Made by a program: the position numbers and the translations under genes. DNA of 64,000 bases from Nostoc sp. CHAB 5824 (lineage in GTDB: Bacteria > Cyanobacteriota > Cyanobacteriia > Cyanobacteriales > Nostocaceae). The notes below the pieces were generated by a model that worked only from the letters and a program-made list of their open reading frames with translations, did no database searches and was not told the DNA's origin. This document shows, piece by piece, positions 8,885-18,151 of the stretch; the first letter of the stretch is position 1; each line of letters starts with the position of its first letter. The DNA is taken from NCBI RefSeq assembly GCF_020829665.1, contig NZ_JAIVFT010000007.1, forward strand, positions 248,795 through 312,794. The letters are read 5' to 3'.

Positions 8885-10132
8885 CTAAAAAGGCAAGGAC
8901 TTTGACTTCAGAAAACGAACGTTTACACTCCTCCCCGCCAGACAAAAATCGTCAAATCTAAGGGTTTTCTGCCAATCAACTTTGATTCGCACTGCCGCTA
9001 CCCGTACTGGTAGTTGACGGCGGGCAATTTCTGGCGGTGGTTCTACAATATATTGCCCAACCTCAACACGACCTGTACCTGCTCTGATAGTCTCTACTCG
9101 TCCTTTCCATTGAACATTACTTAAGTTATTAAGGTTGATTTTGGCTTCTTGTCCAACGACAAGTTTATTAGCATCAGTCTCATTTATGAATGCGTCTATC
9201 CAAAGATTCTGACAGTTGAGTAACTGAATAATCGATTTATTAGCTTCGACTATTTCCTGAGGCTGGGAATCAATTGACCAAATCACGCCTGTTGTTGGTG
9301 CTAGAACCAAGACGTTTTGTTGAACCTGCAATTCTTTGCTGGTAATGGATAGCTGTGACTGAATACTCTGGATTTGTTTTTCGAGGTTTCTTTCTTGTTG
9401 CTTTAGGTCTATTAACTCTACATCAAGTTCGAGAACGCGAGTTTCAGGATAGCTTAAAGTGCGAGTTCCTTCTAGCTGAAGTCCGGCTTTCGTTGCTTCT
9501 AAGTTGAGTTTAGCTAGCTCAATTTTTGATTGAGCTTCCTTTACTAAAGTTTCGGCTTGCTGCGCTTCTGCAATTTGGTTTTCAGCTCTGGAAACGGTTT
9601 CTACCCCCTTCTTTGCTAAACTAGCAAAGCGTTGAGCGTCAGCAAGCGCTACTTTTTTTCTGACTTGTTCTCTAGCAATTTCCTCTTCAAGTTGTTTTAT
9701 CTGTTGATGGGCGTATTTGATTTGAAGCATCTTCTGGGTAACAGTTTGTTGTTTAAACAAGTTCATTAATTTGGTTCGATTTTGAATTTGCTGTTTTACC
9801 CCAGAGATTTGCTGTTGAACATCCTGTAGGCGAGTTTTCAATTGCTGCTTCTCAATTATGAGGATTGATACTCGTGGATTTTCGACAGTAGATTTAATTG
9901 TGCCGATTTGTGTACCTTTCTCAAGTTGGTTGCTCAACTTAATTTTCTCGCTTTTCAACTCTAGTTCGCCTGGGATGGATGCTCGCACAAAAACGATTTC
10001 ACCGTTAACAAAAGCTTGTACACTACGAATTTGAGAAAAGTTGCGTCTTAGCCTAACTCCAATAACAGCTAGACAGCTAAGGACTAGAATCGAAAGGATA
10101 ATTTTTCCTGAAGCTGTTTTAATTAATTTCAT
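8885..10132 (-). CDS. HlyD-type membrane fusion / periplasmic adaptor protein
   Basis: A single membrane anchor (KIILSILVLSCLAVIGV) is followed by a lipoyl-like half motif, a long coiled coil from about residue 80 to 270 rich in Q, E and K heptads, the second lipoyl half (VLAPTTGVIWSIDSQP) and a beta-barrel end. This is the order of secretion adaptors. The frame remains open back to 10297, overlapping the upstream gene by 23 bp, but ATG 10132 gives the usual N-terminus; the choice is uncertain. The only neighbour is the membrane flavoprotein upstream; no ABC exporter or outer-membrane channel is adjacent. Confidence 0.75.
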   Translation of the reverse strand: MKLIKTASGKIILSILVLSCLAVIGVRLRRNFSQIRSVQAFVNGEIVFVRASIPGELELKSEKIKLSNQLEKGTQIGTIKSTVENPRVSILIIEKQQLKTRLQDVQQQISGVKQQIQNRTKLMNLFKQQTVTQKMLQIKYAHQQIKQLEEEIAREQVRKKVALADAQRFASLAKKGVETVSRAENQIAEAQQAETLVKEAQSKIELAKLNLEATKAGLQLEGTRTLSYPETRVLELDVELIDLKQQERNLEKQIQSIQSQLSITSKELQVQQNVLVLAPTTGVIWSIDSQPQEIVEANKSIIQLLNCQNLWIDAFINETDANKLVVGQEAKINLNNLSNVQWKGRVETIRAGTGRVEVGQYIVEPPPEIARRQLPVRVAAVRIKVDWQKTLRFDDFCLAGRSVNVRFLKSKSLPF

Positions 10133-10274
10133 AAAATAAATAGCAGAAAAATTTTTCTGTATCGGAAGCATTATTATAATTAGCACTACTACGACGAAAG
10201 GAAAAATTACCAAAACTATTATGTAACAGGACGTAATTTCATTCCTTAAGCAACAAACTCGCTTTTCGGCAGCC

Positions 10275-11567
10275 TCATGAATCCCAGGTAGCTCCATAAG
10301 CTGGAATACCTTTTCCCAAACAAGTCTTGACTACCTTTTCAGTAACCGCTTTGTTGGATACACAAAACACAGCTTGCGCCCTAAAATCTCGAACGGCTTG
10401 AATAGCTAGCTGCTCTACATTTGGTCTACCATGCATTCCTGTATCGAAAATATTGCAACGAGGATGAGAGTCAAGCAAAGACCAAAGCTCTTTGCCGTAA
10501 GTTTGTTCGTGTTCGTTAGCAATCCATACAATACAAAGTTTATGACTATTTTCTTTCACATGAGGTATTACTGGTGCAATTCCTGCTCCAGTTGCGATTA
10601 CAACTACTCGTGAATAAGCGTTAATTGAGAACATAAAACCAGGAGGCTTGACTCGACGAACCCATAGTCGTTTGGGTAAATTTCCTTTTTCAACTTGCCG
10701 AATCAAATTTTTAGTCCAGTCGCCTACCGCGCCGATTATTAGATGAATTTCTGATTCGGCTTTTTGTTTGCTGAAACTCGTTCCTGCGACAGAAAAGGAA
10801 TGCCATTCAATACCATCTAGACTAATTCGAGCAAATGTCCCTACATCAGCCCTTCCCGGAAGAGTTACAACTAAAACCCCAACAGATGGACAATGCATTC
10901 TAAAATTCTCAAAACACTGCACGCTTATCCAAGGCAAAAATATACTGAAAATCATCAGCGCAATCATGAGTAAAACTGGATTAGTTAATAAAGTTTCTAG
11001 AGGATAAGCTTGGTTGAGAGCGATGATAAATTGAAATCTAATTTGATGCAATACGAGAATACTCAAACAAGACCATCCCAGATAGCGATGGCTGATTTCA
11101 AATGTGTCATGGAACTTATCGCGTAATGGGGGAATAGCGGTGAGGATAATAATAAATAAAAGTGTTAATAGTATACTGGATGTAGCGATTGATATAGGAT
11201 CGCTGGATGTAGCCATTGATAGAGGATCGCTTGGGTTTCCCAACTGCTGCAATACATCAACAATTAGCCACAAAAAACCCCAAGTAGCACATGAGGCGTG
11301 AACGCCGCCGATGTAATGAACGCCACTATTAAGATAGTATTTGCCATAAACAATCTTTACTGAAGTCCATACTGCCAAACGATACAATAAATGCAAAATC
11401 AGTTCATTACGGACTAAAACAGCCACTAGTATATTGCCGACACTAAAAATTGCAGTTGAAATGTCAGTCAAATATATTGTTTCGTAAAAAATAACTAAAA
11501 GTAAAATATTGACTAGGGAAACCAAAATCCACCAAAAAACATGCATATTGAAGTTTTGCTTAAACAT
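10275..11567 (-). CDS. Membrane flavoprotein, ferric-reductase-like (TmpA-like)
   Basis: About 430 residues. Roughly six membrane segments fill the first 200, with spaced histidines (H in VHYIGGVHASC, SHRYLGW, LHQIRF) that could hold haem. A soluble half follows with a FAD-like barrel (GTFARIS...WHSFSVAG) and an NAD(P)-binding segment (VVIATGAGIAPVIPH). This resembles the fungal TmpA / bacterial integral-membrane oxidoreductase group; substrate unknown. ATG 11567 is chosen over TTG 11594 because AGGAG lies at ideal spacing before it. Residues 120-140 carry a tandem duplication. Confidence 0.7.
   Translation of the reverse strand: MFKQNFNMHVFWWILVSLVNILLLVIFYETIYLTDISTAIFSVGNILVAVLVRNELILHLLYRLAVWTSVKIVYGKYYLNSGVHYIGGVHASCATWGFLWLIVDVLQQLGNPSDPLSMATSSDPISIATSSILLTLLFIIILTAIPPLRDKFHDTFEISHRYLGWSCLSILVLHQIRFQFIIALNQAYPLETLLTNPVLLMIALMIFSIFLPWISVQCFENFRMHCPSVGVLVVTLPGRADVGTFARISLDGIEWHSFSVAGTSFSKQKAESEIHLIIGAVGDWTKNLIRQVEKGNLPKRLWVRRVKPPGFMFSINAYSRVVVIATGAGIAPVIPHVKENSHKLCIVWIANEHEQTYGKELWSLLDSHPRCNIFDTGMHGRPNVEQLAIQAVRDFRAQAVFCVSNKAVTEKVVKTCLGKGIPAYGATWDS
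11176..11229. repeat. 27-bp coding tandem duplication
   Basis: Two near-identical 27-bp units (11176-11202, 11203-11229) encode the peptides SDPLSMATS and SDPISIATS in a loop between membrane segments of the flavoprotein. Confidence 0.85.
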
Positions 11568-12433
11568 CAATCTGTCTCCTGAGGTCAAGTTCAAAAATCA
11601 TCCACAAATTTGATAGTTTCAGCAGGCTCTCTTCCCCCAAACATACTCCAGGAAAGAGTTTTCGATATTTCAATCTATTATTCTCTCATATTAGTAATGG
11701 AAGAGTGCTAAAGCTAAATCAAAATTTCTCATTGCAAAATTTAAAGAATTACCCTTAATTTTATTTATATCATCACTTATATTTTTAAAAAACCTAGAAA
11801 CTCCCAAACTTTTTGACTAAATCAATAGTGCTACCAATAGTAGTAGCAAAAACAGAAAATTCCAAATCCAAAAAACTTCTCAAATGGCTTTCAGATTCCA
11901 TAATTAAAACCCTACAAAAACTAAAACAAATTTTAAAAAGAGACTATCATAAATTTACAAGATTTCATACCTATCATCCTTGTATAAAGCATATTAATTG
12001 TGAAATATCTTTCTTTAGGTAGATAAAAAAATTTGTCATTTTAAATAGTTAAATTAATAAATAGGTGTGAATCACTGTAACTTATGCAGTTTTTTAGTCA
12101 ATCTGCAATAAAACTTTAAAAATCATTTTAATATTGCTCTAAAGACGTTTAAGCACTTAAGAACCAGAAACTGCAAAAACCCTAACTCGTCTTCTAGCCG
12201 TTTCCAGACACCGCTAATTAAACGCACAACTTTAACCCCCTATGCCGTGTAGTGTGGGGGTAGCCCTGTCAAGGTGACAAATAGCAGGACAACCGATGCA
12301 GAAGAATTGTTACTAATGCAGCGAGTTGTTTTAAAACTCAAAAAACCAACTCGCAATGGAGAAACATAAATTGCGATTTTCACGATGCTTTCACATAGTG
12401 TTGCAACAGATGCCATTGAAAGCCTCTCTTCTT
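11568..12433. other. A+T-rich intergenic region, nothing supported
   Basis: About 860 bp without a convincing gene. The frames at 11813-12022 and 12240-12494 have no family features, weak starts and a composition like that of the surrounding A+T-rich DNA. The region probably holds decayed sequence beside the truncated M48 gene. Confidence 0.5.
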
Positions 12434-12904
12434 CTAGGGGAAAGGAATGGAAGTGAGGTTTTCCAGATACAGATACATAGATAGAAACGTACATCTGTAC
12501 AACCCAACAGCTGATTTATATATAAGTTGCATAAAAAAACGGAGGCAGTTACTAACTACCTCCTGGTGGACGATGTGCCCTAATTCATGGGCGTAGACAG
12601 CAATTTCATCGTCATCCAGATATGTGAACAGTCCCTGACTGACGACTAAACGGGCGCTGTTCGGTAATGAACCATAAGTAAAAGCCGTGGGGTTTTGGTC
12701 ATTAATAATTCCTAGCCGTGGTGTTTTAAGATTTTTCTGCTGACAAACTTGGCGAATAATTTTAGCTGTCTCTGGACTGAGAGTTTCAACTCTGCTAACT
12801 TTACCCAGCGAGTTTGGTAAAGCCAGCTTTGGGTTAAGTCCATGATGAATGGAGACAGAAAAAAGGCGGCCAGCGTTCATCACTGCAATTTCGTAAAAAT
12901 TCAA
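12434..12904 (-). pseudogene. Truncated M48-family metallopeptidase
   Basis: 156 residues. The first 115 look like the middle of a cyanobacterial HtpX/M48 peptidase: FYEIAVMNAGRLFS, LGIINDQNPTAFTYGS, then the zinc motif HELGH within VYAHELGHIVHQE. After this the sequence loses family character and ends, so the transmembrane part and the third zinc ligand (a Glu further on) are missing, as is the usual membrane N-terminus. With the key C-terminal residues gone, activity is unlikely. The direct repeats AGAAACATAAATT(G/A)CGAT at 12360 and 12945 flank it. Confidence 0.7.
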
Positions 12905-12937
12905 ATAACGGAAGTATAAATTATTGACTTAAGTAAA

Positions 12938-12975
12938 AGGCTAGAGAAACATAAATTACGATGTCTCTCTAGCCT
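12938..12975. terminator. Stem-loop in intergenic region
   Basis: A perfect 10-bp inverted repeat, AGGCTAGAGA / TCTCTAGCCT, with an 18-nt loop lies upstream of the minus-strand M48 fragment and before proA. There is no T tract, so it may be a repeat element rather than a terminator. The remaining 250 bp to proA hold nothing else I can support. Confidence 0.45.
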
Positions 12976-13229
12976 CCGGTACGCATAAATCATATTTAAG
13001 ACTTTCAAATAAGCTATGCAATAATATTTAGAATATTATTGCTAATGTCAATTTACTATCTATAATCTGCCAGTGTTCGATAATCACAGAATAAATGTTT
13101 TGAACTAAGTTTTGCTTCACCCGATCAGAGTAATTATTGATTACCCAGATGGTTCACCCGATTGGAGGAAGACGATAAGCAATGTTTAACTCAGATTGAT
13201 AAGATGAAGAAAAGGTAAAGATTTGTGCT

Positions 13230-14537
13230 ATGACTATTTTTAACATTGCTACTCCCCTGATTGTGATCGCAGGGCAAACCCGCCAAGCTGCAAGTAAGCT
13301 AGCGATTCTCTCTACTGAGGCAAAAAATCAAGCACTTGTTGCGATCGCTCAAGCTTTAGAATCAGCTAGAGATGAAATTTTACAAGCAAATATTGCTGAT
13401 TGTGAAGCTGCTACTGCTGAAGGAATCCCCAAACCACTTTATAAACGCTTGCAGTTGGATGAACATAAATTAAGAGATGCGATCGCAGGGGTACAAGATG
13501 TTGGTAAGCTAGCTGATCCAATTGGTAAAATACAAATTCACCGCGAACTTGACACTGGTTTAATTCTCAAGCGAATTACTTGTCCTTTAGGCGTTTTGGG
13601 GATTATTTTTGAAGCGCGTCCAGAGGCGGCGATTCAAATTGTTTCCTTAGCGATCAAATCAGGTAATGGTGTGATTCTTAAATGTGGAAAGGAAGCGGTG
13701 CGTTCTTGTGAAGCAATAGTTAAGGCAATTAAGCAAGGGTTATCTGAAACTGCGGTTAACCCTGATGCGGTACAGTTGCTGACAACTAGAGCAGAAACTT
13801 TAGAACTTTTGAAATTAGATAAATATGTAGATTTAATTATTCCCAGAGGTTCTAATTCCTTTGTGCGGTTTGTCCAAGAAAATACGCGTATTCCTGTATT
13901 AGGTCACGCCGATGGCATTTGTCATCTTTATATAGATAAAGCCGCTGATATTTCTAAAGCAATTCCAATTACCGTCGATGCCAAAGCACAATATCCTGCT
14001 GTTTGTAATGCAATTGAAACTTTGCTCGTTCACTCCTCCATTGCTACAGAATTTTTACCAAAAGTGGCTAAGGCTTTGCAAGAACGCCATGTGGAATTAA
14101 GAGGTGATAAACGTACCTTAGAAATTTTGCCTAATATTGTCGCTGCAACAGAAATAGACTGGGAAACAGAATATAGCGATTTCATTTTGTCTATTAAAAT
14201 TGTAGATTATATAGAAGGTGCGATCGCCCATATTAATGAATATGGTTCTCGTCATACTGACGCGATTATTACTGAAGATTCAACCTCTGTTGAAACTTTC
14301 TTTGGACTAGTAAATTCAGCCAATATATTTCACAACTGTTCCACCCGCTTTGCTGATGGCTTCCGCTACGGTTTTGGTGCAGAAGTAGGGATTAGTACAC
14401 AACAAATGCCTCCCCGCGGCCCTGTTGGTTTAGAGGGATTGGTGACATACAAATATCAAATGACTGGCGATGGCCATATTGTTGCTAGTTACACCGGGGC
14501 GAATGCTAAGGCTTTTACTCATCAGGATTTGGGGTAA
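13230..14537 (+). CDS. proA: Glutamate-5-semialdehyde dehydrogenase (gamma-glutamyl phosphate reductase)
   Basis: 435 residues, the usual length. It carries the ProA signatures: [55 protein letters not shown], the catalytic Cys in [14 protein letters not shown] and the C-terminal [22 protein letters not shown]. It reduces glutamyl-5-phosphate with NADPH in proline synthesis. It stands alone; proB is not adjacent. The gene has three HIP1 sites, in keeping with long residence in the chromosome. Confidence 0.95.
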   Translation: MTIFNIATPLIVIAGQTRQAASKLAILSTEAKNQALVAIAQALESARDEILQANIADCEAATAEGIPKPLYKRLQLDEHKLRDAIAGVQDVGKLADPIGKIQIHRELDTGLILKRITCPLGVLGIIFEARPEAAIQIVSLAIKSGNGVILKCGKEAVRSCEAIVKAIKQGLSETAVNPDAVQLLTTRAETLELLKLDKYVDLIIPRGSNSFVRFVQENTRIPVLGHADGICHLYIDKAADISKAIPITVDAKAQYPAVCNAIETLLVHSSIATEFLPKVAKALQERHVELRGDKRTLEILPNIVAATEIDWETEYSDFILSIKIVDYIEGAIAHINEYGSRHTDAIITEDSTSVETFFGLVNSANIFHNCSTRFADGFRYGFGAEVGISTQQMPPRGPVGLEGLVTYKYQMTGDGHIVASYTGANAKAFTHQDLG

Positions 14538-14564
14538 AGTATTCTCAAAATTATTGGTTTTAGT

Positions 14565-14594
14565 AACGCTATAAATACACCGATTTATAGCGTT
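14565..14594. terminator. Convergent stem-loop terminator
   Basis: A perfect 12-bp stem AACGCTATAAAT / ATTTATAGCGTT with a 6-nt loop sits exactly between the stops of proA (plus) and the GNAT gene (minus), so it can serve both strands. Confidence 0.7.
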
Positions 14595-15096
14595 AATGTT
14601 TATCTGAGTTGTTAAAAGTTTTAATTGGCCCATGCCATCGGTGATCATTTAAGAAAACCTCGTCAAAGACTCCATTAGTGTATTGACTAATTACCTTGCT
14701 CCAAAAGGCTTGTGCGCCTAAGTTCAAAGCAGTCTGCCGTACCTCCCAATTACCCGGAAACTGGTCGAAAATTTGAGTAGCTACCTGTTCACCAATGCCC
14801 TGACTTCGATACTTCTTAAGGATAAAGAACTCGGCAATAGACATAGCATGGTTATCTCGATAAAGGTAGATGTGCTGATTAACAAGTACAAACCCTGCCA
14901 GTTTCCCATCAACTTTAACTAGAAATGGGTGTCGCTCTGGTTCTGTCCAATAGTAATCAACATATTGATAGCCAAACAAGCCGCAGGCATTTATATCTTT
15001 AGCTTCTATCTCACTCAGGTCATACTGGTATAGTTCCATTAAATTACACAGCACTGACTTCTGTTGTTGAGTAGCTTTTACCACTTCTATGTTCAT
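14593..15096 (-). CDS. GNAT-family N-acetyltransferase
   Basis: 167 residues. The acetyl-CoA-binding motif A is visible as AEFFILKKYRSQGIGEQVA, preceded by the strand GKLAGFVLVN and followed by the NLGAQAFWSKV helix typical of GNAT folds. Cytoplasmic; substrate not predictable. It converges on proA with a shared terminator. Confidence 0.8.
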   Translation of the reverse strand: MNIEVVKATQQQKSVLCNLMELYQYDLSEIEAKDINACGLFGYQYVDYYWTEPERHPFLVKVDGKLAGFVLVNQHIYLYRDNHAMSIAEFFILKKYRSQGIGEQVATQIFDQFPGNWEVRQTALNLGAQAFWSKVISQYTNGVFDEVFLNDHRWHGPIKTFNNSDKH

Positions 15097-15521
15097 AAAG
15101 CATCTACGATACTGGAACTAAAGCATAAGCTTTCATAAGTAAGTAGGGGCAAATAATTGAGTGTGTTGTAACCAAAAACCTTAAATGATGCCCTACAGAA
15201 GCCGTAACACCCCCTACAGCTACTACATTACTAAGAAAAGTGAGTGTTAAGCTGACGCGCATTTAAATTTGATAATTTAGCGTCTGAAACCGTTTGCTAC
15301 CTTAGATTGCCCTGTAAAACTAGATGACGAACAGCTTATTGCATCTCACAGAGAATTCTTTATTGCCATTATGAGTGAAACTGTCTACATCGAAACCAGC
15401 ATAGTAGGATATCTAACTGCTCAAACAATCAAGTCAGCAGTCTAACAAATAGCTGCACCCGACCCAAGCAAATTTTAGTGATTGAGTGTTCCAAAATCAT
15501 CGGTGGCTGAAAAATTAGCCA
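15097..15521. other. Intergenic region with toxin remnant
   Basis: About 420 bp. Apart from the PIN-domain fragment at 15371-15445 I see no gene. The sequence just before that ATG does not translate into a recognisable antitoxin. Confidence 0.5.
15371..15445 (+). pseudogene. Remnant of a PIN-domain (VapC-type) toxin N-terminus
   Basis: A 24-codon frame beginning at ATG 15371 translates to MSETVYIETSIVGYLTAQT and ends at TAA 15443-15445. This is the hallmark N-terminus of cyanobacterial PIN toxins (VYIETSxxSYLTA, with the first acidic residue of the active site). The other catalytic acids are absent, so the fragment is dead. Confidence 0.65.
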
Positions 15522-16934
15522 TTAAACTAATGCTTTGAGTAACGCCTGAAGTTTAAGCTGCACCTCTGCAAACTCCTTATTAGGATCAGAGCCAGCCACG
15601 ATACCAGCACCAGCATACAATCTCGCGCGATCGCCATCAATCAATGCTGAACGAATCCCCACAATAAACTCGCAGTTTCCGTGAGAATCTATCCAACCCA
15701 GAGGCGCAGCATACAAACCCCTCTCAAAGCTTTCGTAACGGCGGATTTCGGCACAAGCAACATCTCGCGCTGCACCAGCAACAGCTGGTGTAGGATGCAA
15801 TTGCCCGACAATCTTTAATGGATGTATATTAGCAGGAACCATAGCACTTATTGGTGTCCATAAATGCTGGATGTTAGATAATTGTCGCAGACGGGGTGCT
15901 AAAATTTGGGGTAATAAACCTAGCTGGCATAGGCGTTGTGTAATGAAATCTAGTACCAGCGAATGTTCATGCTTTTCTTTTTCACTATTGAGTAAACGAT
16001 TAGCATTGGCTGCATCTTCAGCAGGGGTTTTACCCCGTGGTGCAGAACCAGCCAAAGCATCCGTAATTAACTGTTGATTATTAATACTAATTAATCTTTC
16101 TGGACTTGCACCAATAAAGTTTTGTCCTTTGCCATTACTTGTAGAAAAAATATAACAATTAGGATGTATTTGCCTGAGATTATTTAAGGATTTAACTAAG
16201 TCAAAGTGGTTGCTTGACTTTACGTCTAATATATCTGCTAGGACAATCTTGCTTAAATGACTAGACCGAATTTTTTCCAAAGCAGATACTACTGAACGTT
16301 TAAATTGTGCAGCATTTGTGACGGATTTTTTGTAGAAGTTTGCTGAAAAATAATCAATATTAGCAGAGTAATATTCTAAAGATTGGATAAATTCAATTTT
16401 ATCTTGCACCTTCTCCAATAATTTTTGAATATTTACGTTTTTATTGATAATTATATTTGTTACTAATATACAACGCTGATTTTTAACAGCTACTTGCCAA
16501 CGTGGAAGAAAGACGGTAGCAGATGGAAATGGATAATCTATTTGGGTATTTTTATCAAAAAAGCTGAAATAACAAAAAAAGTGAGGCCCAGAAAAAGGTT
16601 GGTTAACGTTACCAAAGTTAATTATATTTTTCAGACAAGATTTGATAAAATGTTCAGCTTGAGTAAAACGGTCTACGCCATCAATTTGTAACTTTGCCAC
16701 AGCATTAATTGCTGCGATCGCTTCTCCTTTACTTTTATCCTCAAAGTAAAAATTTATTTCATTTGCTTGTGTAAGTTTATCTAATACAAGTAAAGGGTCA
16801 ATTAAATCGATCTCCTGCGAGATACTGACAATTTGCCTGCAATTATTTTTGACGCACTTTTCTTGCACTGCTACCAAAAATTGATATAAATCTTTGTGTA
16901 CAAAGAGGTTGCTACGACATGGTGAAACTGTCAT
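15522..16934 (-). CDS. menF: Isochorismate synthase (MenF/EntC family)
   Basis: 470 residues. The C-terminal half holds the chorismate-binding domain: KIVLADILDV, FIGASPERLIS, TDALAGSAPRG, the EKEKHEHSLVLDFI helix, HPTPAVAG and the terminal ARLYAGAGIVAGSDPNKE block with the Mg-binding glutamates. It converts chorismate to isochorismate, the first step of phylloquinone/menaquinone synthesis. It is divergent from menA, with a 307-bp region between them, so the two may share control elements. Confidence 0.92.
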   Translation of the reverse strand: MTVSPCRSNLFVHKDLYQFLVAVQEKCVKNNCRQIVSISQEIDLIDPLLVLDKLTQANEINFYFEDKSKGEAIAAINAVAKLQIDGVDRFTQAEHFIKSCLKNIINFGNVNQPFSGPHFFCYFSFFDKNTQIDYPFPSATVFLPRWQVAVKNQRCILVTNIIINKNVNIQKLLEKVQDKIEFIQSLEYYSANIDYFSANFYKKSVTNAAQFKRSVVSALEKIRSSHLSKIVLADILDVKSSNHFDLVKSLNNLRQIHPNCYIFSTSNGKGQNFIGASPERLISINNQQLITDALAGSAPRGKTPAEDAANANRLLNSEKEKHEHSLVLDFITQRLCQLGLLPQILAPRLRQLSNIQHLWTPISAMVPANIHPLKIVGQLHPTPAVAGAARDVACAEIRRYESFERGLYAAPLGWIDSHGNCEFIVGIRSALIDGDRARLYAGAGIVAGSDPNKEFAEVQLKLQALLKALV

Positions 16935-17241
16935 GGATCTATAGTAAATTTTTTTTAAGTTAACTTCCTAAAGTGTAATTAATCGTGGTCGTATTTCTAC
17001 AGGTAACATATTAAGTCGCCATTTCACCAGCGTAGAGTTGACCTTGCTCGTGGTGTTCCTAGACCCGGACAAGCCAGTTCCAGCTTGAGGCTGCAACATG
17101 AGGGTGGAGTGTTAACAACGCAATGTGAACGAGCCACAGTAAAAGGGGGAGTTGTTTTTAGCTCATGTATATCTAGCGTCTCTTTAAATCATAAAATCTC
17201 AAGTGTAAGTAATATTCCGGCAATTTAATTAATCACAACTG
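16935..17241. other. menF-menA divergent intergenic region
   Basis: 307 bp that must contain the promoters of menF (minus) and menA (plus). I could not assign -10/-35 boxes with confidence. The middle (about 17015-17145) is more GC-rich than its flanks and looks like inserted or decayed sequence of unknown origin. Confidence 0.5.
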
Positions 17242-18138
17242 ATGACTACCAAGCAGATTTTATATCCCAACACTAAGTTATGGATGGCAGCGATTAAACC
17301 GCCAATGTACAGCGTTGCCATTATGCCCATTTGGGTAGGAACAGCAGTAGCATTTGCAGAAACTAAAATTTTTAATGGTGCAGTATTTTCTACTTTTGTA
17401 GCTGCGGCAATTTTAATTCTTGCCTGGGAAAATATCAGTAATGATGTCTTTGATTCCGAAACAGGTATTGATCAAAATAAGCACCATTCTCTGGTGAATT
17501 TAACAGGCAATAAGCCATTAATATTTTGGATAGGAAATTTGTGTTTAGGTTTGGGGTTGCTGGGCATACTAGCGATCGCCTTTTGGCAACAAGACCTAAC
17601 TGTTATCGGCATCATTCTACTATGCTGCGGTCTGGGCTATATGTACCAAGGGCCTCCTTTTCGCTTAGGATATCAGGGTTTAGGCGAAATTCTTTGCTTT
17701 TTTGCCTTTGGCCCCTTAGCTGTGGAGGCAGCATACTACAGCCAAACTCAAACTTGGTCAATGACAAGTTTAGCAGCCTCAGTGATTGTCGGGATTGCCA
17801 CAACCTTAATTTTGTTCTGCTCACATTTTCACCAAGTTAAAGATGACATAGCCGCAGGTAAGCGATCGCCTATCGTCCGTCTGGGAACAGCAAAAGGGGC
17901 CCAACTCCTAATTTGGTTTACTGGCAGTATTTATCCCCTTACCTTGTTGTTTGTGCTGTGGGGAATTTCTCCACCTTGGACGTTACTTAGTTGGGTAAGT
18001 TTACCCTTTGCGTTCAAATTATGCCGTCACGTCCAAAAAAATCACAACCAGCCGGATAAAGTTAGTAACTGTAAATTTATCGCTGTAGCTGTGCATTTCT
18101 GGGCTTGCTTGCTGTTTGGACTGGGATTTATGCTTTAG
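17242..18138 (+). CDS. menA: 1,4-dihydroxy-2-naphthoate phytyltransferase (MenA)
   Basis: 298 residues of the UbiA prenyltransferase superfamily: about eight membrane segments, the first Asp-rich motif NDVFDSETGID (about residues 70-80) and the second around HQVKDDIAAGKRSPIVRLG, which bind the prenyl diphosphate through magnesium. It attaches the phytyl chain to DHNA in phylloquinone synthesis at the membrane. menC follows with its ATG only 13 bp after the stop, so they form an operon. Confidence 0.93.
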   Translation: MTTKQILYPNTKLWMAAIKPPMYSVAIMPIWVGTAVAFAETKIFNGAVFSTFVAAAILILAWENISNDVFDSETGIDQNKHHSLVNLTGNKPLIFWIGNLCLGLGLLGILAIAFWQQDLTVIGIILLCCGLGYMYQGPPFRLGYQGLGEILCFFAFGPLAVEAAYYSQTQTWSMTSLAASVIVGIATTLILFCSHFHQVKDDIAAGKRSPIVRLGTAKGAQLLIWFTGSIYPLTLLFVLWGISPPWTLLSWVSLPFAFKLCRHVQKNHNQPDKVSNCKFIAVAVHFWACLLFGLGFML

Positions 18139-18151
18139 CAATTACTAATTG

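Noticed and set aside
11813..12022. 69-codon Lys/Ile-rich reading frame
   Set aside because: TTG start, A+T-rich composition, no ribosome site or family features.
17015..17145. Possible tail of a TnpB or other transposase gene between menF and menA
   Set aside because: GC-rich patch, but no frame translates into a recognisable motif.
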